Source: Novosphingobium sp. G106
GTDB taxonomy: Bacteria; Pseudomonadota; Alphaproteobacteria; Sphingomonadales; Sphingomonadaceae
Length of the DNA: 64,000 nucleotides
Direction of reading: 5' to 3'
Assembly: GCF_019075875.1 (NCBI RefSeq)
Contig: NZ_JAHOOZ010000001.1
Coordinates: 3,844,001-3,908,000 of the forward strand
Shown here piece by piece: positions 1 to 8,653 of this stretch (positions within the stretch are counted from its first letter, which is position 1; the number at the start of each line of letters is the position of its first letter). The notes under the pieces are model-generated. The model ran no database searches and was not told where the DNA came from. It saw nothing but the letters and a program-made list of their open reading frames with translations. Both the position numbers and the translations under genes were made by a program.

Positions 1-610
1 TCGAGGTCGCCTGATGGGCTTCGAGATCCTCGAAATAGCCGGGCTCCATTACGCCATGCCGCGTCAGGCCGATGCAGCCGCCGGTGACGATGTGCGAGTG
101 GATCACCGACAACCCGTAGGAATAGCTCATCGGCAGGTGCAGCAGCGGCCGCTCATCGGCATCGAGCGCTAGCGACTGCGCAATAGCCAGCGCATTGGCC
201 AGCACGCCGGCGCGGCTTAGGCGCACGAGCTTGGGCGAACCCGTGCTGCCCGAGGTCGTCAGCAGCAGCGCCAGCTCGGGGTGGAGCACGGCGCCGCCCT
301 GGCGCAGGTCGATACCGCCGATCGGGTCAATGACGGCGTCGACGCGGTAAAGTTCGGCAAGATGTTCGACGAGTTCTTCGGCAAGATCGGCTTCGAGTAG
401 CAGCGGCGCATGGCCGGCGTCGAGCAGGGCGACATAGGCCGCAACGCATTCCGCAGTCAGGGAGCAGCGCAGGATCACCAGCGAGCGCGGCCCATCGAGC
501 TCGGCGATCAGCGAGCGGCCCAGCGCCAACGTCTCGGCATAGGAGAGCACGCGCTCGCCGTCGCGCAGGCAGGGACGGGCGGCGTGGCGCTGAAAATAGT
601 CGCCGAACAT
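1..610 (-). CDS. AMP-dependent acyl ligase (acyl-CoA/acyl-ACP synthetase family), C-terminus cut by window edge
   Basis: Activates a carboxylic acid as acyl-adenylate for transfer to CoA or a carrier protein. Reading leftward from an ATG at 608-610, about 203 residues are visible before the window ends. The family's phosphate-binding loop TTSGSTGSPKLV lies at residues 118-129, preceded by an N-terminal domain typical of adenylate-forming enzymes (YAETLALGRSLIAEL). The gene begins 6 bases after the stop of the SDR gene, which follows an ACP gene, so the three form one transcript. Substrate cannot be judged because the C-terminal specificity region is missing. The adjacent freestanding ACP suggests the acyl group is loaded on that carrier; this is inference. 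Confidence 0.85.
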   Translation of the reverse strand, partial: MFGDYFQRHAARPCLRDGERVLSYAETLALGRSLIAELDGPRSLVILRCSLTAECVAAYVALLDAGHAPLLLEADLAEELVEHLAELYRVDAVIDPIGGIDLRQGGAVLHPELALLLTTSGSTGSPKLVRLSRAGVLANALAIAQSLALDADERPLLHLPMSYSYGLSVIHSHIVTGGCIGLTRHGVMEPGYFEDLEAHQATS

Positions 611-616
611 CGCCGG

Positions 617-1360
617 TCAGACGACCATGCCGCCGTCCACCCCGATCACCTGTCCGGTGACGTAGCGCGAGGCATCCGAGGCGAGGAAGACGCAGACGGG
701 TGCGATGTCTTCTGCAGTGCCGAGGCGGCCCATGCCGATCGTGCCGACCAGCGCTTCGCGCTTGGCCGCAGGAAGCGCCGCGATCATGTCGGTGTCGATC
801 GCGCCGGGGGCAATCGCGTTGACGCGGATCTGGCGGCCTGCGAGCTCCTTGGCCAGGCTGTAGGTCGCGCCGATCACTGCAGCCTTGCTCGCGGCATAGA
901 CCGTCTGGCCCGAATTGCCGAACCGACCCATGATCGATGCCAAATTGATGATCGAGCCGCCGCCGCCGCGCGCCATCAGCCGCGCGGCATACTGGCTGCA
1001 GAGCAACAGCCCGCGCACATTCGTGCTCAGCACCTCGTCGATCATCTGCACGGAGGCCATTTCGATCACCCCTTCGCGCAGGATGCCGGCATTGTTGACC
1101 AGGATGTCGAGGCGCTTGTTTTCGGACTGGATCCGCGCGAACCCCGTGCGGATGGCGACGGCATCGTTGACGTCGAAATAGAGCGCTTTGGCCTTGGGGC
1201 CCAATTCGGCGCAGACCTGATCCAGCGAACCTTCGCTGCGCGCATTGAGCCAGACTTCGGCGCCGGCTTCGATCAGCGCCCGCGCCGTCGCCAGTCCGAT
1301 GCCACGGCCGGCCCCGGTGACGAGCCCTACCTTCCCATCGAGCGCATCAGGCCGCCACAT
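617..1360 (-). CDS. SDR-family oxidoreductase, FabG-like 3-oxoacyl-ACP reductase
   Basis: A 247-residue classical short-chain dehydrogenase. The cofactor motif TGAGRGIG is at residues 15-22, NNAG at 89-92, and the Ser142/Tyr155/Lys159 catalytic set (YAASK) is complete. The C-terminus VTGQVIGVDGGMVV is the usual FabG ending. It probably reduces a keto group on an acyl-ACP or acyl-CoA with NAD(P)H in the cytoplasm. Its start overlaps the end of the ACP gene by 14 bases and its stop is 6 bases before the AMP-ligase start, indicating translational coupling. The assignment to acyl-ACP rather than another carbonyl substrate rests on this context only. Confidence 0.85.
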   Translation of the reverse strand: MWRPDALDGKVGLVTGAGRGIGLATARALIEAGAEVWLNARSEGSLDQVCAELGPKAKALYFDVNDAVAIRTGFARIQSENKRLDILVNNAGILREGVIEMASVQMIDEVLSTNVRGLLLCSQYAARLMARGGGGSIINLASIMGRFGNSGQTVYAASKAAVIGATYSLAKELAGRQIRVNAIAPGAIDTDMIAALPAAKREALVGTIGMGRLGTAEDIAPVCVFLASDASRYVTGQVIGVDGGMVV

Positions 1361-1577
1361 CGTACTTGGCCAGGATTTCGCCGATCTTCCCCACCGAGGA
1401 CATCGCGATGATGTCGTCGGTGTCGAGCATGATTTCGAAGCTATCCTCGAGCTCGGCCACGAGCGCCATGTGGGCGACCGAATCCCATTCGGGGATCGAA
1501 TTGTACTGCAGGTCTTCGACCACGCGGTCCTCGGGGATCATCAAGGCCTTGGCGATCAGCCCCGTCAACTTGCTCAT
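1347..1577 (-). CDS. Acyl carrier protein
   Basis: A 76-residue carrier protein. The phosphopantetheine attachment site is the serine in EWDSVAHMAL (Ser33), followed by the acidic helix II LVAELEDSFEI expected of ACPs. The start is the ATG at 1575-1577, since the open frame upstream of it is not ACP-like. It is first in a minus-strand cassette with an SDR and an AMP-ligase. Its WDS rather than DSL motif resembles secondary carriers used in amino-acid or polyketide-like acyl transfer more than the housekeeping AcpP, so a dedicated pathway is likely; the product is unknown. Confidence 0.85.
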   Translation of the reverse strand: MSKLTGLIAKALMIPEDRVVEDLQYNSIPEWDSVAHMALVAELEDSFEIMLDTDDIIAMSSVGKIGEILAKYDVAA

Positions 1578-1711
1578 GCCTGCATCCTGTAGCTTGGGGA
1601 ATTGCTCGCTCCCTAAACCAAGAGTTTCGGGGGGAGCTAGTGGCGCACCTTGCAATAGCCCCGGCAATCGCGCGAAGAGGGGAGGCAAGGTCAGCAGACC
1701 GGGAGAAAGCG

Positions 1712-2713
1712 ATGCGCGTTGCGGTGTTCAATGGGGCAGGCAAGCCCATCACGATCGAGGACATCGCCGACGATCCCCTTCCCGCCGGATCGGTGCGGAT
1801 CGAGGTCAAGCGCTGCGGCATCTGCGGCAGCGATGTCAGCCTGACGTCGGGATCGCCGTTCGACTATGCCGTGGGCAGCCGGATGGGGCACGAGAGTGCA
1901 GGCACCGTGATCGAGCTCGGCCATGGGGTTACCTCGCTGAAGGTAGGGGACAACGTCGCGGTGATGCCGCGCGGGTTCTGCGGCGATTGCCCGCCCTGCC
2001 GCGCCGGCCGGCCGCTGTTCTGCGAGGTGGGACCTCAGCAGTCCGGCGGTTTCGGCGAGCGGATGGTAATTACCGAACGGTCGGGCTTCCGCTTCCCCGC
2101 TTCGGTCTCGATGGCCGAAGGCGCGCTGGTCGAGCCGATCGCTTGCGGCCGCCGCGCCATGCGCATGGCGCGGCTCGAGCAGGGCGCCAGCGTGCTGGTG
2201 ATCGGCGCGGGTTCGATCGGCATTGCGGCGGTCTATTGGGCGCGTGCGATGGGCGCCGGACGGATCGTCGTGGCGACGCGCACCCCGGCGCGCCACGCCA
2301 TCGCGCTAGCCATGGGCGCCGACGAGGCGGTGAGCCTCGGTGACGATCCCACGGCGCTGGACCGAGCAATGCCGGCGCCGCCCGACATCGTCGTCGAGGG
2401 TATCGGCAAGCCGGGAGCGCTGGGCGAGGCGGTTTCCCGTCTGCGGACCGGCGGGACGATCGTCTCGCTCGGCATGTGCACCAGCCACGATCCGGTGATC
2501 CCTGCCTTCACCGCTTTCCGCGACGCCACCCTGATCTTCCCCATCGGCTATGCGCCCGAGGATTTCACCGAAACCGTCCGCCTGTTCGACGCCGGCAGCA
2601 TACGGCCAGGCGTGGCCGTGACCGAGACGGTCCCTCTTGCCCGCCTCCCCTCGCTGGTGGAGGAGATGCGCGGCCCCAACGATCATCTGAAAGTGCAGAT
2701 CACGCCTGATTGA
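1712..2713 (+). CDS. Zinc-dependent alcohol dehydrogenase (MDR family)
   Basis: A 333-residue medium-chain dehydrogenase, starting at an ATG preceded by GGGAG. Catalytic-zinc residues are in RCGICGSD (Cys35) and GHESAG. The structural-zinc cysteines are in CGDCPPCRAGRPLFC. The nucleotide-binding fold carries GAGSIG. The mix of a GICGSD start and a sorbitol/threonine-dehydrogenase-like C-terminus suggests oxidation of a polyol or secondary alcohol with NAD(P). It is divergent from the ACP cassette across about 134 bases and convergent with the Wzy-like gene. The substrate cannot be named from sequence. Confidence 0.85.
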   Translation: MRVAVFNGAGKPITIEDIADDPLPAGSVRIEVKRCGICGSDVSLTSGSPFDYAVGSRMGHESAGTVIELGHGVTSLKVGDNVAVMPRGFCGDCPPCRAGRPLFCEVGPQQSGGFGERMVITERSGFRFPASVSMAEGALVEPIACGRRAMRMARLEQGASVLVIGAGSIGIAAVYWARAMGAGRIVVATRTPARHAIALAMGADEAVSLGDDPTALDRAMPAPPDIVVEGIGKPGALGEAVSRLRTGGTIVSLGMCTSHDPVIPAFTAFRDATLIFPIGYAPEDFTETVRLFDAGSIRPGVAVTETVPLARLPSLVEEMRGPNDHLKVQITPD

Positions 2714-2752
2714 CCGGCAATGGCGACCGCGCCGGCAATCATGCCTCGGTCC

Positions 2753-4396
2753 TCAGTTGAGTGCCGGCTGAGCCCTGCGGATGGGGCGCGCCTTCTTTTC
2801 GACGGGCAGTTGGGCCGCCGGCTCTGCTGCCTTGGCCACGGAATGTCGATAGGCCAGCGCGACCGCGCCGCCGAGGACGGCAAAGAAATAGGCATGGGTC
2901 TCGACCTGAGCGAGGACCAGCTTGGTGATCGCAAACTGGGCCACGACAATCAGGACGACGCCCATCAGGGTCAATTCGCGATCGATCTGCTCCGCCCTCA
3001 GGATCGCATTGAGCAGCACGTAGACCGTCCCCAGCAACATGCAGACGAAAGTCACGAAGCCAAGCACACCCAGATCCAGCGCCAGGCAGAGATAATAGCT
3101 GTCGATGGTCAGGAAGCCGCTCTCCAACCGATAGTTGAGCACCTCGGCCCCCTTGTCGAGGCCGTAGCCCCACGGATGCGACAGGATCTTCGGCATGGCG
3201 CTGTGGAGCTGGTCGTAGCGCGTTTGGGTGCTCAGGGACTGCTCACCCGACCCCCAAATCATCTTGCCCACACGACCGATGAAGAGAGTTATGATGAAGA
3301 ACATGACGCCCGCGGCCGGAATGCCCATGACGATGGCAGGAGCAACGAGGCTGGATTTGTCGCTCTTCAGCGTTTTCAATCCGTAGAGCGCGGGGAACAG
3401 CACTAGCGCAACGAGACAGCCGATGAGCCCCAGTCGTGCGTCCGTCTTGACGACGACATAGAATATGAGCGGTACTGTCGGGACCGCCAAGATGCGGAAG
3501 ATCGTGCGCTTTCCATAGACCATGACGTAGAACACGAAGGGCAGCGCACAGGATATGAACTCGGCCAGGGACAGCGGCGTGGTGAACTTGCTCTGCACCC
3601 GGTAAGCGCCGCCGCGCGTGGCCCCGGCCAGAATGGCCTCGACGTTGTTATCCTCGATCTTCAGAAAGCTGGGAATATGCCCCGCCCAGGGAACCGCGCC
3701 AATTCGCGCTTCCCAGACGCCGATCAGGCAAACGACGAGCGCGCAGAGCGAGACTATGTGCGCGAACTTCTCCACCCGGCCGTCCTTGGACAGGACGTAG
3801 GCGGCAACGAAGAATATCAGCGTCCAGTTGGACAGAACGATCACCAGGCCGCGCAGAGACGTCGACGGTTCGATCGATATGATGCAGCTTATCACGTTGA
3901 GGATCGTGTAGGCCGTAGCCATCTTCCACACGAGCGGGCAGGAATCGAGGATACGCTTCAGCTCCGCGCGGAACGAAGCGGATTGAGACAGCGAAATCAG
4001 GAAAAGGATCGCCAGCGGCGCCACTGCCATCCGGATGGCAGTGATCCAGGGCAAGCCGGGAATCGCCAAGGCCAGGTAGTTCGGCCACAATAGCAGCGCG
4101 TACATGAAAGCGAAGAACAGCCATTCCACGGCTTTGACCGGCGCCTTGCCCGTCTCCGGCAACAGCCAGATCACCAGCAGGACCAGGACGAGCAGGGGAA
4201 CGACCAATTGGACCAGCAGATAGATCGTCGTGATGCCGAAAAAGGCGCCATAGAAGAATGCGAAGATGCCCAGGAGGGTCAGGCCGAAGCGGCGATGGCG
4301 CTGCCAGTAGCCCGGGCGGGCATAGGGCTGGAGGACGCCGACACGAGGACGCGGATCGCGACGTTTCCAGCGAAAGCGCGGAAGAGCGAACCCCAT
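2753..4396 (-). CDS. O-antigen ligase/polymerase-like (Wzy-type) polytopic membrane protein
   Basis: A 547-residue inner-membrane protein with about eleven to twelve hydrophobic segments. A large periplasmic stretch at about residues 360-430 contains TRYDQLHSAMPKILSHPWGY. The pattern of a ligase/polymerase loop ending in HPWGYGLD is typical of the Wzy_C/O-antigen ligase superfamily, which joins polysaccharide repeat units or transfers them to acceptors. It sits beside the secreted beta-helix gene and the exosortase/polysaccharide-export genes, so polymerisation of this locus's exopolysaccharide is the likely role. The C-terminus is cytoplasmic, basic and proline-rich. Ligase and polymerase cannot be separated by sequence alone. 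Confidence 0.75.
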   Translation of the reverse strand: MGFALPRFRWKRRDPRPRVGVLQPYARPGYWQRHRRFGLTLLGIFAFFYGAFFGITTIYLLVQLVVPLLVLVLLVIWLLPETGKAPVKAVEWLFFAFMYALLLWPNYLALAIPGLPWITAIRMAVAPLAILFLISLSQSASFRAELKRILDSCPLVWKMATAYTILNVISCIISIEPSTSLRGLVIVLSNWTLIFFVAAYVLSKDGRVEKFAHIVSLCALVVCLIGVWEARIGAVPWAGHIPSFLKIEDNNVEAILAGATRGGAYRVQSKFTTPLSLAEFISCALPFVFYVMVYGKRTIFRILAVPTVPLIFYVVVKTDARLGLIGCLVALVLFPALYGLKTLKSDKSSLVAPAIVMGIPAAGVMFFIITLFIGRVGKMIWGSGEQSLSTQTRYDQLHSAMPKILSHPWGYGLDKGAEVLNYRLESGFLTIDSYYLCLALDLGVLGFVTFVCMLLGTVYVLLNAILRAEQIDRELTLMGVVLIVVAQFAITKLVLAQVETHAYFFAVLGGAVALAYRHSVAKAAEPAAQLPVEKKARPIRRAQPALN

Positions 4397-4725
4397 ACTT
4401 CAATCCTTCTCAATCTCGAACTTCATCGGCGCCTCAAGGCTTGCCGATCAGCATAGTCCATCCGAGAGGATAATCGCTTAACGCGATCGCGATGGCTCCG
4501 CTTCGCCGCCAGGAACAGGTTCGCGCGATGCCCGCTGGCGATCGGGAACGCGTTCTTCGCCAGGCGCCGGTCGGAAGGCATGCGGCGTGGATATGCGCTG
4601 GCGGAGGTCAATGCAACCGTTCGGGGTGCTCGAAATGCCGGCCAAAAAGCCAGCGGCCGGCCCCGTCGATTCTCCCGAACCGCTGAAGCCGGCCGCTTTT
4701 AGCCGCCAAGCGCTGTCGCGCGAAA
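4397..4725. other. Intergenic spacer between the Wzy-like gene and the beta-helix/RTX gene
   Basis: About 330 bases without a credible gene. Short open frames here have no ribosome site and no recognisable protein features. The right part holds the terminator-like inverted repeat listed at 4644-4697. The left part would contain the promoter of the Wzy-like gene, but I see no confident -35/-10 pair. Confidence 0.5.
4644..4697 (-). terminator. Candidate rho-independent terminator of the beta-helix/RTX gene
   Basis: A perfect 10-base inverted repeat, AGCGGCCGGC (4652-4661) and GCCGGCCGCT (4688-4697), lies 28 bases past the RTX stop. On the minus strand it is followed after three bases by five T residues (complement of 4644-4648). 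The 26-base loop is long, so efficiency is uncertain. Confidence 0.6.
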
Positions 4726-6774
4726 TTAAAGGTAGAAGTTGCTCGCCGCGAGCGAGGTGACGTTGTGGACGTAGATCTGGAAGTCCGCCACGCCATCGCC
4801 GTTGACATCGCCCGCGACCATGACGCCGTCACCATAGCTCTTGGCCTGCAGTTCGCCGGCGACGTTGTGGAAAGACTGAGTGCCGATGAACTTGAAGGCG
4901 TCGTCGCCCGGCGTCTTCGTATTGGCATCGATCATGTTCAGGCCAATGATGTCCTTGCCCTTTTCGAAGCCGAAGATCTCATCCTTGTCGTGAGCGACCA
5001 CCGACTCGTTGCGGAAGATGAAGATGTCCTTGCCGGCGCCACCGTTCATGATGTCGTTCCCGGTGCCACCCTCGAGCGTGTCGTTTCCGGCGCCGCCATA
5101 AAGGATATCGTCCCCGGTGCCGCCGGTCAGGACATCGTTGCCATCCTCGCCATAGAGCGTGTCGTTGCCGTCATCGCCCTTCAGCGTGTCGTTGCCACGG
5201 CCGCCGTACAGCACGTCGTTCCCGGCCAGGCCCTGCATCCAGTCGTTTCCGTCCAGACCGTACAGCGTATTGTGAAGTTCGTTCCCGGAAATCGAGTTAT
5301 CCAGCGCGTTGCCGGTGCCGGTCAGCGCCGTACCCTTGAGGAACAACTCCTCGACATTGGCGCCAAGCGTATAGTTGATCATCGAGAAGACCGAGTCATA
5401 GCCCTGGCCGGAACCCTCCACGACTTTGTCGCCGGTGCCATAGACCTGGTAGTAATCGTCGCCCTTGCCGCCATACATCTGGCTGTCGGTGCCATTGCCC
5501 AGCAGGATGTCGTTCCCTCCCAGGCCGTAGAGGATCGAAGCTGTCGAAACGGCACGAAGCGTTTCGGCACCTTCGGTTCCTGTGAACGTCTGCGGACCGA
5601 CTGGCGTCGGAGTGGGTGTCGGCGTCGGGGTGGGTGTAGGAGTCGGCGTGGGCGTGGGCGTGGGTGTAGGAGTCGGGGTCGGTGTAGGAGTCGGGGTCGG
5701 TGTAGGCGTCTCAATAGGCGCCACGACCTCGATCGAACTCGGCGCATCGACCGGCTTGGCAGGCGTGGAATCGAACACCAACGTCGAGGTCGGCAGGCCG
5801 AGGTCCGTCAGGAAAGTGGTGGTACTATCGAAGGCGCCGGGCATTTCATGCTGGCCGAGCCAGGCCGTCAGAAGCGCGTCACCGCCGTCCTTAGGATAGC
5901 CGACGGTCGAGTTCCCCGTCGGAACGCTGCTGGTGAAGCCGACATAGGCGGTCGCGGTGTTGCCGGTGACCGCCACGGTCGAGGCATTGACCATGCGGAT
6001 CCAGCTATCCATGTCCGGCAGGCCGGCCACCGTGTTGTTGGTGATCGATCCGCTCGCGACCCCGGCGATCATGATCGAGTTGTACATCCCACCGAGAACC
6101 ATGTTGTCGGAGATGTTCACGTTGACCATCGGCACGCCGACTTCGTCGGTGACGAAGATGCCCTGCGAAATGCCGCCATCACCGCGGGTGATGAGGTTGC
6201 CCGAGATCGCGATGTCGTGATCGGCGACGGTCTTGTTCGAGGTCCAGATCTGGATGGCGTCGGGATGGTCGCCCGTCGCCGGATGGAAGTCGGTGAAGAA
6301 GTTGTCCTTGAAGGCCAGGTTCGAGCTGGCCGAGCTCTGGATGCCGTCGGACTGCAGATCGTGGAAATAGCTGTCCGCGACAGCGACGCCGTTGCTGTTG
6401 AGCACGAAGGCGCCGTTGGAGAGATCGTGGAACTCGCTGTTAGTCACGTTAACCGAAGAGCTGTCCCGGACCGACAGGCCGTACTGTGCCGTGCCGCCGG
6501 CCTGCCCGCTGAACTCGACGTGATCGAAGGAGATCAGTGACGATTTGGTAACCAAGGCGCCGCCCGCCGCAGCGGTCATCGCGACGTTCGAAAAGCTCAG
6601 ATTGCTGCTCTGGTCCACTTTGAGGTCGGTGAACACGGCAGGCTTCGTCGCGTCGGCAGATGTGATTGAAACGGCACCAGAAAAATTGATCCCGCTCAGC
6701 GCAACACCAGAATAGGTGCCACCAGCAAGCTGAATTTCGTCACCCGCGCGGGCCGACGAAAGCGCGGTGTACAA
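4726..6774 (-). CDS. Secreted right-handed beta-helix protein with PT-rich linker and C-terminal RTX calcium-binding repeats (apparent start frameshift)
   Basis: Three parts are visible: a parallel beta-helix of short repeats (residues about 1-330, for example [20 protein letters not shown]), a run of Pro-Thr pairs (about 355-392), and RTX nonapeptides of the GGxGxDxLx type (about 400-590). The ending, SLAASNFYL, is typical of type I secretion substrates. Such proteins include mannuronan-epimerase and polysaccharide-lyase relatives, so it may act on or bind the exopolysaccharide; the enzyme activity is unproven. The main frame has only a TTG start at 6774. A better start is the ATG at 6806-6808, which comes into frame as [16 protein letters not shown] if one base is removed from the six-base homopolymer at 6796-6801 (693 residues in total). 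Confidence 0.8.
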   Translation of the reverse strand: MYTALSSARAGDEIQLAGGTYSGVALSGINFSGAVSITSADATKPAVFTDLKVDQSSNLSFSNVAMTAAAGGALVTKSSLISFDHVEFSGQAGGTAQYGLSVRDSSSVNVTNSEFHDLSNGAFVLNSNGVAVADSYFHDLQSDGIQSSASSNLAFKDNFFTDFHPATGDHPDAIQIWTSNKTVADHDIAISGNLITRGDGGISQGIFVTDEVGVPMVNVNISDNMVLGGMYNSIMIAGVASGSITNNTVAGLPDMDSWIRMVNASTVAVTGNTATAYVGFTSSVPTGNSTVGYPKDGGDALLTAWLGQHEMPGAFDSTTTFLTDLGLPTSTLVFDSTPAKPVDAPSSIEVVAPIETPTPTPTPTPTPTPTPTPTPTPTPTPTPTPTPTPTPVGPQTFTGTEGAETLRAVSTASILYGLGGNDILLGNGTDSQMYGGKGDDYYQVYGTGDKVVEGSGQGYDSVFSMINYTLGANVEELFLKGTALTGTGNALDNSISGNELHNTLYGLDGNDWMQGLAGNDVLYGGRGNDTLKGDDGNDTLYGEDGNDVLTGGTGDDILYGGAGNDTLEGGTGNDIMNGGAGKDIFIFRNESVVAHDKDEIFGFEKGKDIIGLNMIDANTKTPGDDAFKFIGTQSFHNVAGELQAKSYGDGVMVAGDVNGDGVADFQIYVHNVTSLAASNFYL
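5603..5710. repeat. Short-period tandem repeat coding a Pro-Thr linker
   Basis: About 18 degenerate copies of a six-base unit (GTNGGN on the plus strand), including an 18-base sub-unit repeated back to back near 5667-5702. It encodes the PT linker between the beta-helix and RTX domains. Such arrays expand and contract, so linker length may vary between strains. Confidence 0.85.
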
Positions 6775-6851
6775 CTGCGCGGTCGTCGAGACCTGAAAAA
6801 ATGCTCATGAAAACCCCGATCCAATCCTTGAATGGGGCGTTTATGCATTTG

Positions 6852-6899
6852 AAACCTTAAGGCGGTCCGTTTGTCGATGGTAAACCCATGGTAAGGTTT
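6852..6899. promoter_or_regulatory. Inverted repeat in the divergent promoter region of the RTX and XrtV-accessory genes
   Basis: AAACCTTA (6852-6859) and TAAGGTTT (6892-6899) form a perfect 8-base dyad with a 32-base spacer. It sits in the 235-base AT-richer gap between the divergent starts at about 6808 and 7044. It could be an operator read by a dimeric regulator. No regulator gene is adjacent and the dyad is short, so this is tentative. Confidence 0.3.
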
Positions 6900-7043
6900 T
6901 CTCGTTAGGCAGAGGGCAAAGCCAGGTCGCTGTCACCGCTATTCTTCAACAGGGGAATGGGGCGGACAGTGCTGGCATTTGAAACGACAGGACCTTAGAG
7001 GCAGAGAGCACGGTGCATCTCGGGTTCTCGACGCGGGGCGATA

Positions 7044-7283
7044 ATGGAAACGATCTTCGACTGGCTGACAGTCCTGACCTTCGCCGGCCTCGCCGTGCTG
7101 TACCTGCAGCGCTCGGCGCTGGCCGAGCCGACGGACCACATCTGGCAGTATCTCCCACCCGCAATCGGCTGCGCGATGGTCAACTACGCTGGTAACGAAG
7201 GCTACACCATACCGGCGGCACTCGGGCTGGTGATGGTGCTGGCTTACATCTATTATGTCCTGAAACCACGGCTGGGCGGCTGA
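7044..7283 (+). CDS. XrtV sorting-system accessory protein (small membrane protein)
   Basis: A 79-residue protein with two or three hydrophobic helices (LTVLTFAGLAVLYL, LPPAIGCAMVNYAG, ALGLVMVLAYIYYVL) and little else. I recognise the pattern IFDWLTVLTFAGLAVLYLQR as that of a small protein that accompanies exosortase V loci in sphingomonads. The name comes from memory of that family, not from a search. It is transcribed away from the RTX gene and towards the ATPase gene 57 bases downstream, probably as one unit. The role is unknown; an inner-membrane partner of the exosortase is plausible. Confidence 0.7.
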   Translation: METIFDWLTVLTFAGLAVLYLQRSALAEPTDHIWQYLPPAIGCAMVNYAGNEGYTIPAALGLVMVLAYIYYVLKPRLGG

Positions 7284-7340
7284 AATCGCGTCCCTGACGC
7301 GTCGGCTGGCCCGTGACTTTTTTGCTATGAATGGAGAAAC

Positions 7341-8612
7341 ATGAACTGGTCCTCCTGGCTAGGGTCGTTGCTACGCCCCCCCTCTCGCAAAAGAAGAAAG
7401 TCGCGATCGGCAGCCCACTCCGTCCCGGTTCCCAAGCTGCTGCGCAATCGCGTCAACTCGACCGTGCCGCGCTTCAGTGGCGCCGCGAGCGAGCCCGATG
7501 TGAACGCCCATTCGCAGAACGTGCCGAAGGCCTCGCGGATGAGCCTGGCTTTCACGCCCGCTCAGCCGGTGTCCGACCTGCGCCAGTTCGCCGGCCGCGG
7601 CGAACTGCTGCGGAGCCTGATTCGAGCAATCGAGGATCGCCGCATGCATGTCGTGCTCTACGGCGACCGCGGCATCGGCAAGACCTCGCTGCTCCACATC
7701 CTGACGCTGCTCGCCCGCGAAGCGCGCTATCTGGTCCGCTACACGTCCTGCAGCGAGGACAGCGAGTTCGACGAGGTGTTCCGCTCGGCCGCCGCCGACA
7801 TCCCGCTGCTGTTCCACCGCGAATATGATCCGACCTCGATCGAGGCCGAACAAGGCCGCAGCCTAGCCGACACCTTCGGCGACAGGCCGCTTACCCCGGC
7901 CAGCCTGAGCGAGGCGTTGGCGAAGATTGCAGGCACGCGGATCCTGCTGATCCTCGACGAGTTCGACCGCGCCCAGTCCCCGAGTTTCCGGAAATCGGTC
8001 GCCGATCTCATCAAGAACCTCTCGGACCGCTCGGCCCGGGTCCAGGTCGTCATCGGCGGCGTCGCGGCGAACCTGACCGAGCTCATCGAACACATTCCCT
8101 CGATTCGGCGCAACGTCCTCGGCATGTCGGTCGGGCCGATGAGCGATGAGGAAATTCTTCAGATCGTCGCCAACGCGCAGGCCATCGGCCAGGTCACCTT
8201 CGACCAGCAGGCGACGTCCGATCTCCTCGTCATCGGCAACGGATCGCCTTACCTGGTGAACCTGATCGGCCAGCAAGCAGGGGGCATCGCGCTCGCCCGC
8301 GGCACCAGCCTCGTCTCGGCCGCCGATATCGACGTGGCCACCGGCGATATCGAAAGCGAGTTCCGGGAGCGGCTGAGCGTTGCGGCCGCAGAGCAGTTGG
8401 CGGCGCTGGAAAAGAGCATGCCGTCCGATCTGCTGCGCTCGCTGGGACGCTATTCGCAGCATCATTTCGGCCAGCTTCTGCCCGAACACAACACCGCGGT
8501 CGCCGCGGCGCTCAAGGCCAAGGGCGACAAGGCCTGGTGGACCGACGCTGGCGAGTTCCGTTTTGCCGACGACACGATTCCGGTCGTCCTGGGCCTGTCG
8601 AACCGCAAATGA
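7341..8612 (+). CDS. AAA/STAND-like ATP-binding protein of the exosortase locus
   Basis: A 423-residue cytoplasmic ATPase. After a basic, disordered first 75 residues comes an AAA_16/Orc1-type domain with Walker A GDRGIGKTS (about 109-117), Walker B ILLILDEFD and a sensor-like VVIGGVAANL. A winged-helix-like C-terminal region follows. The start is the ATG at 7341, with GGAG seven bases upstream. It follows the XrtV accessory gene on the same strand and converges with epsI. An ATPase of this type next to an exosortase could control assembly or transcription, but no direct function can be read from the sequence. Confidence 0.7.
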   Translation: MNWSSWLGSLLRPPSRKRRKSRSAAHSVPVPKLLRNRVNSTVPRFSGAASEPDVNAHSQNVPKASRMSLAFTPAQPVSDLRQFAGRGELLRSLIRAIEDRRMHVVLYGDRGIGKTSLLHILTLLAREARYLVRYTSCSEDSEFDEVFRSAAADIPLLFHREYDPTSIEAEQGRSLADTFGDRPLTPASLSEALAKIAGTRILLILDEFDRAQSPSFRKSVADLIKNLSDRSARVQVVIGGVAANLTELIEHIPSIRRNVLGMSVGPMSDEEILQIVANAQAIGQVTFDQQATSDLLVIGNGSPYLVNLIGQQAGGIALARGTSLVSAADIDVATGDIESEFRERLSVAAAEQLAALEKSMPSDLLRSLGRYSQHHFGQLLPEHNTAVAAALKAKGDKAWWTDAGEFRFADDTIPVVLGLSNRK

Positions 8613-8621
8613 CCGGTAGTT

Positions 8622-8653
8622 CGCGTAGGGGAGCGCTTGCGCGCCCCTACGCG
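8622..8653. terminator. Hairpin between convergent ATPase and EpsI genes
   Basis: CGCGTAGGGG (8622-8631) and CCCCTACGCG (8644-8653) form a perfect 10-base stem with a 12-base loop, placed exactly between two convergent genes. The right arm includes the EpsI stop codon. There is no clear T-run on either side, so it may be a bidirectional but imperfect terminator or a 3'-end stabiliser. Confidence 0.5.

Noticed and set aside
5603..5710. Tandem repeat considered as a CRISPR array
   Set aside because: Units are six bases with no unique spacers, and they code for a Pro-Thr linker in frame.
4765..6540. 591-residue open frame antisense to the beta-helix/RTX gene
   Set aside because: Valine/Ala/Arg-rich shadow of RTX repeats; the minus-strand protein has clear domains.
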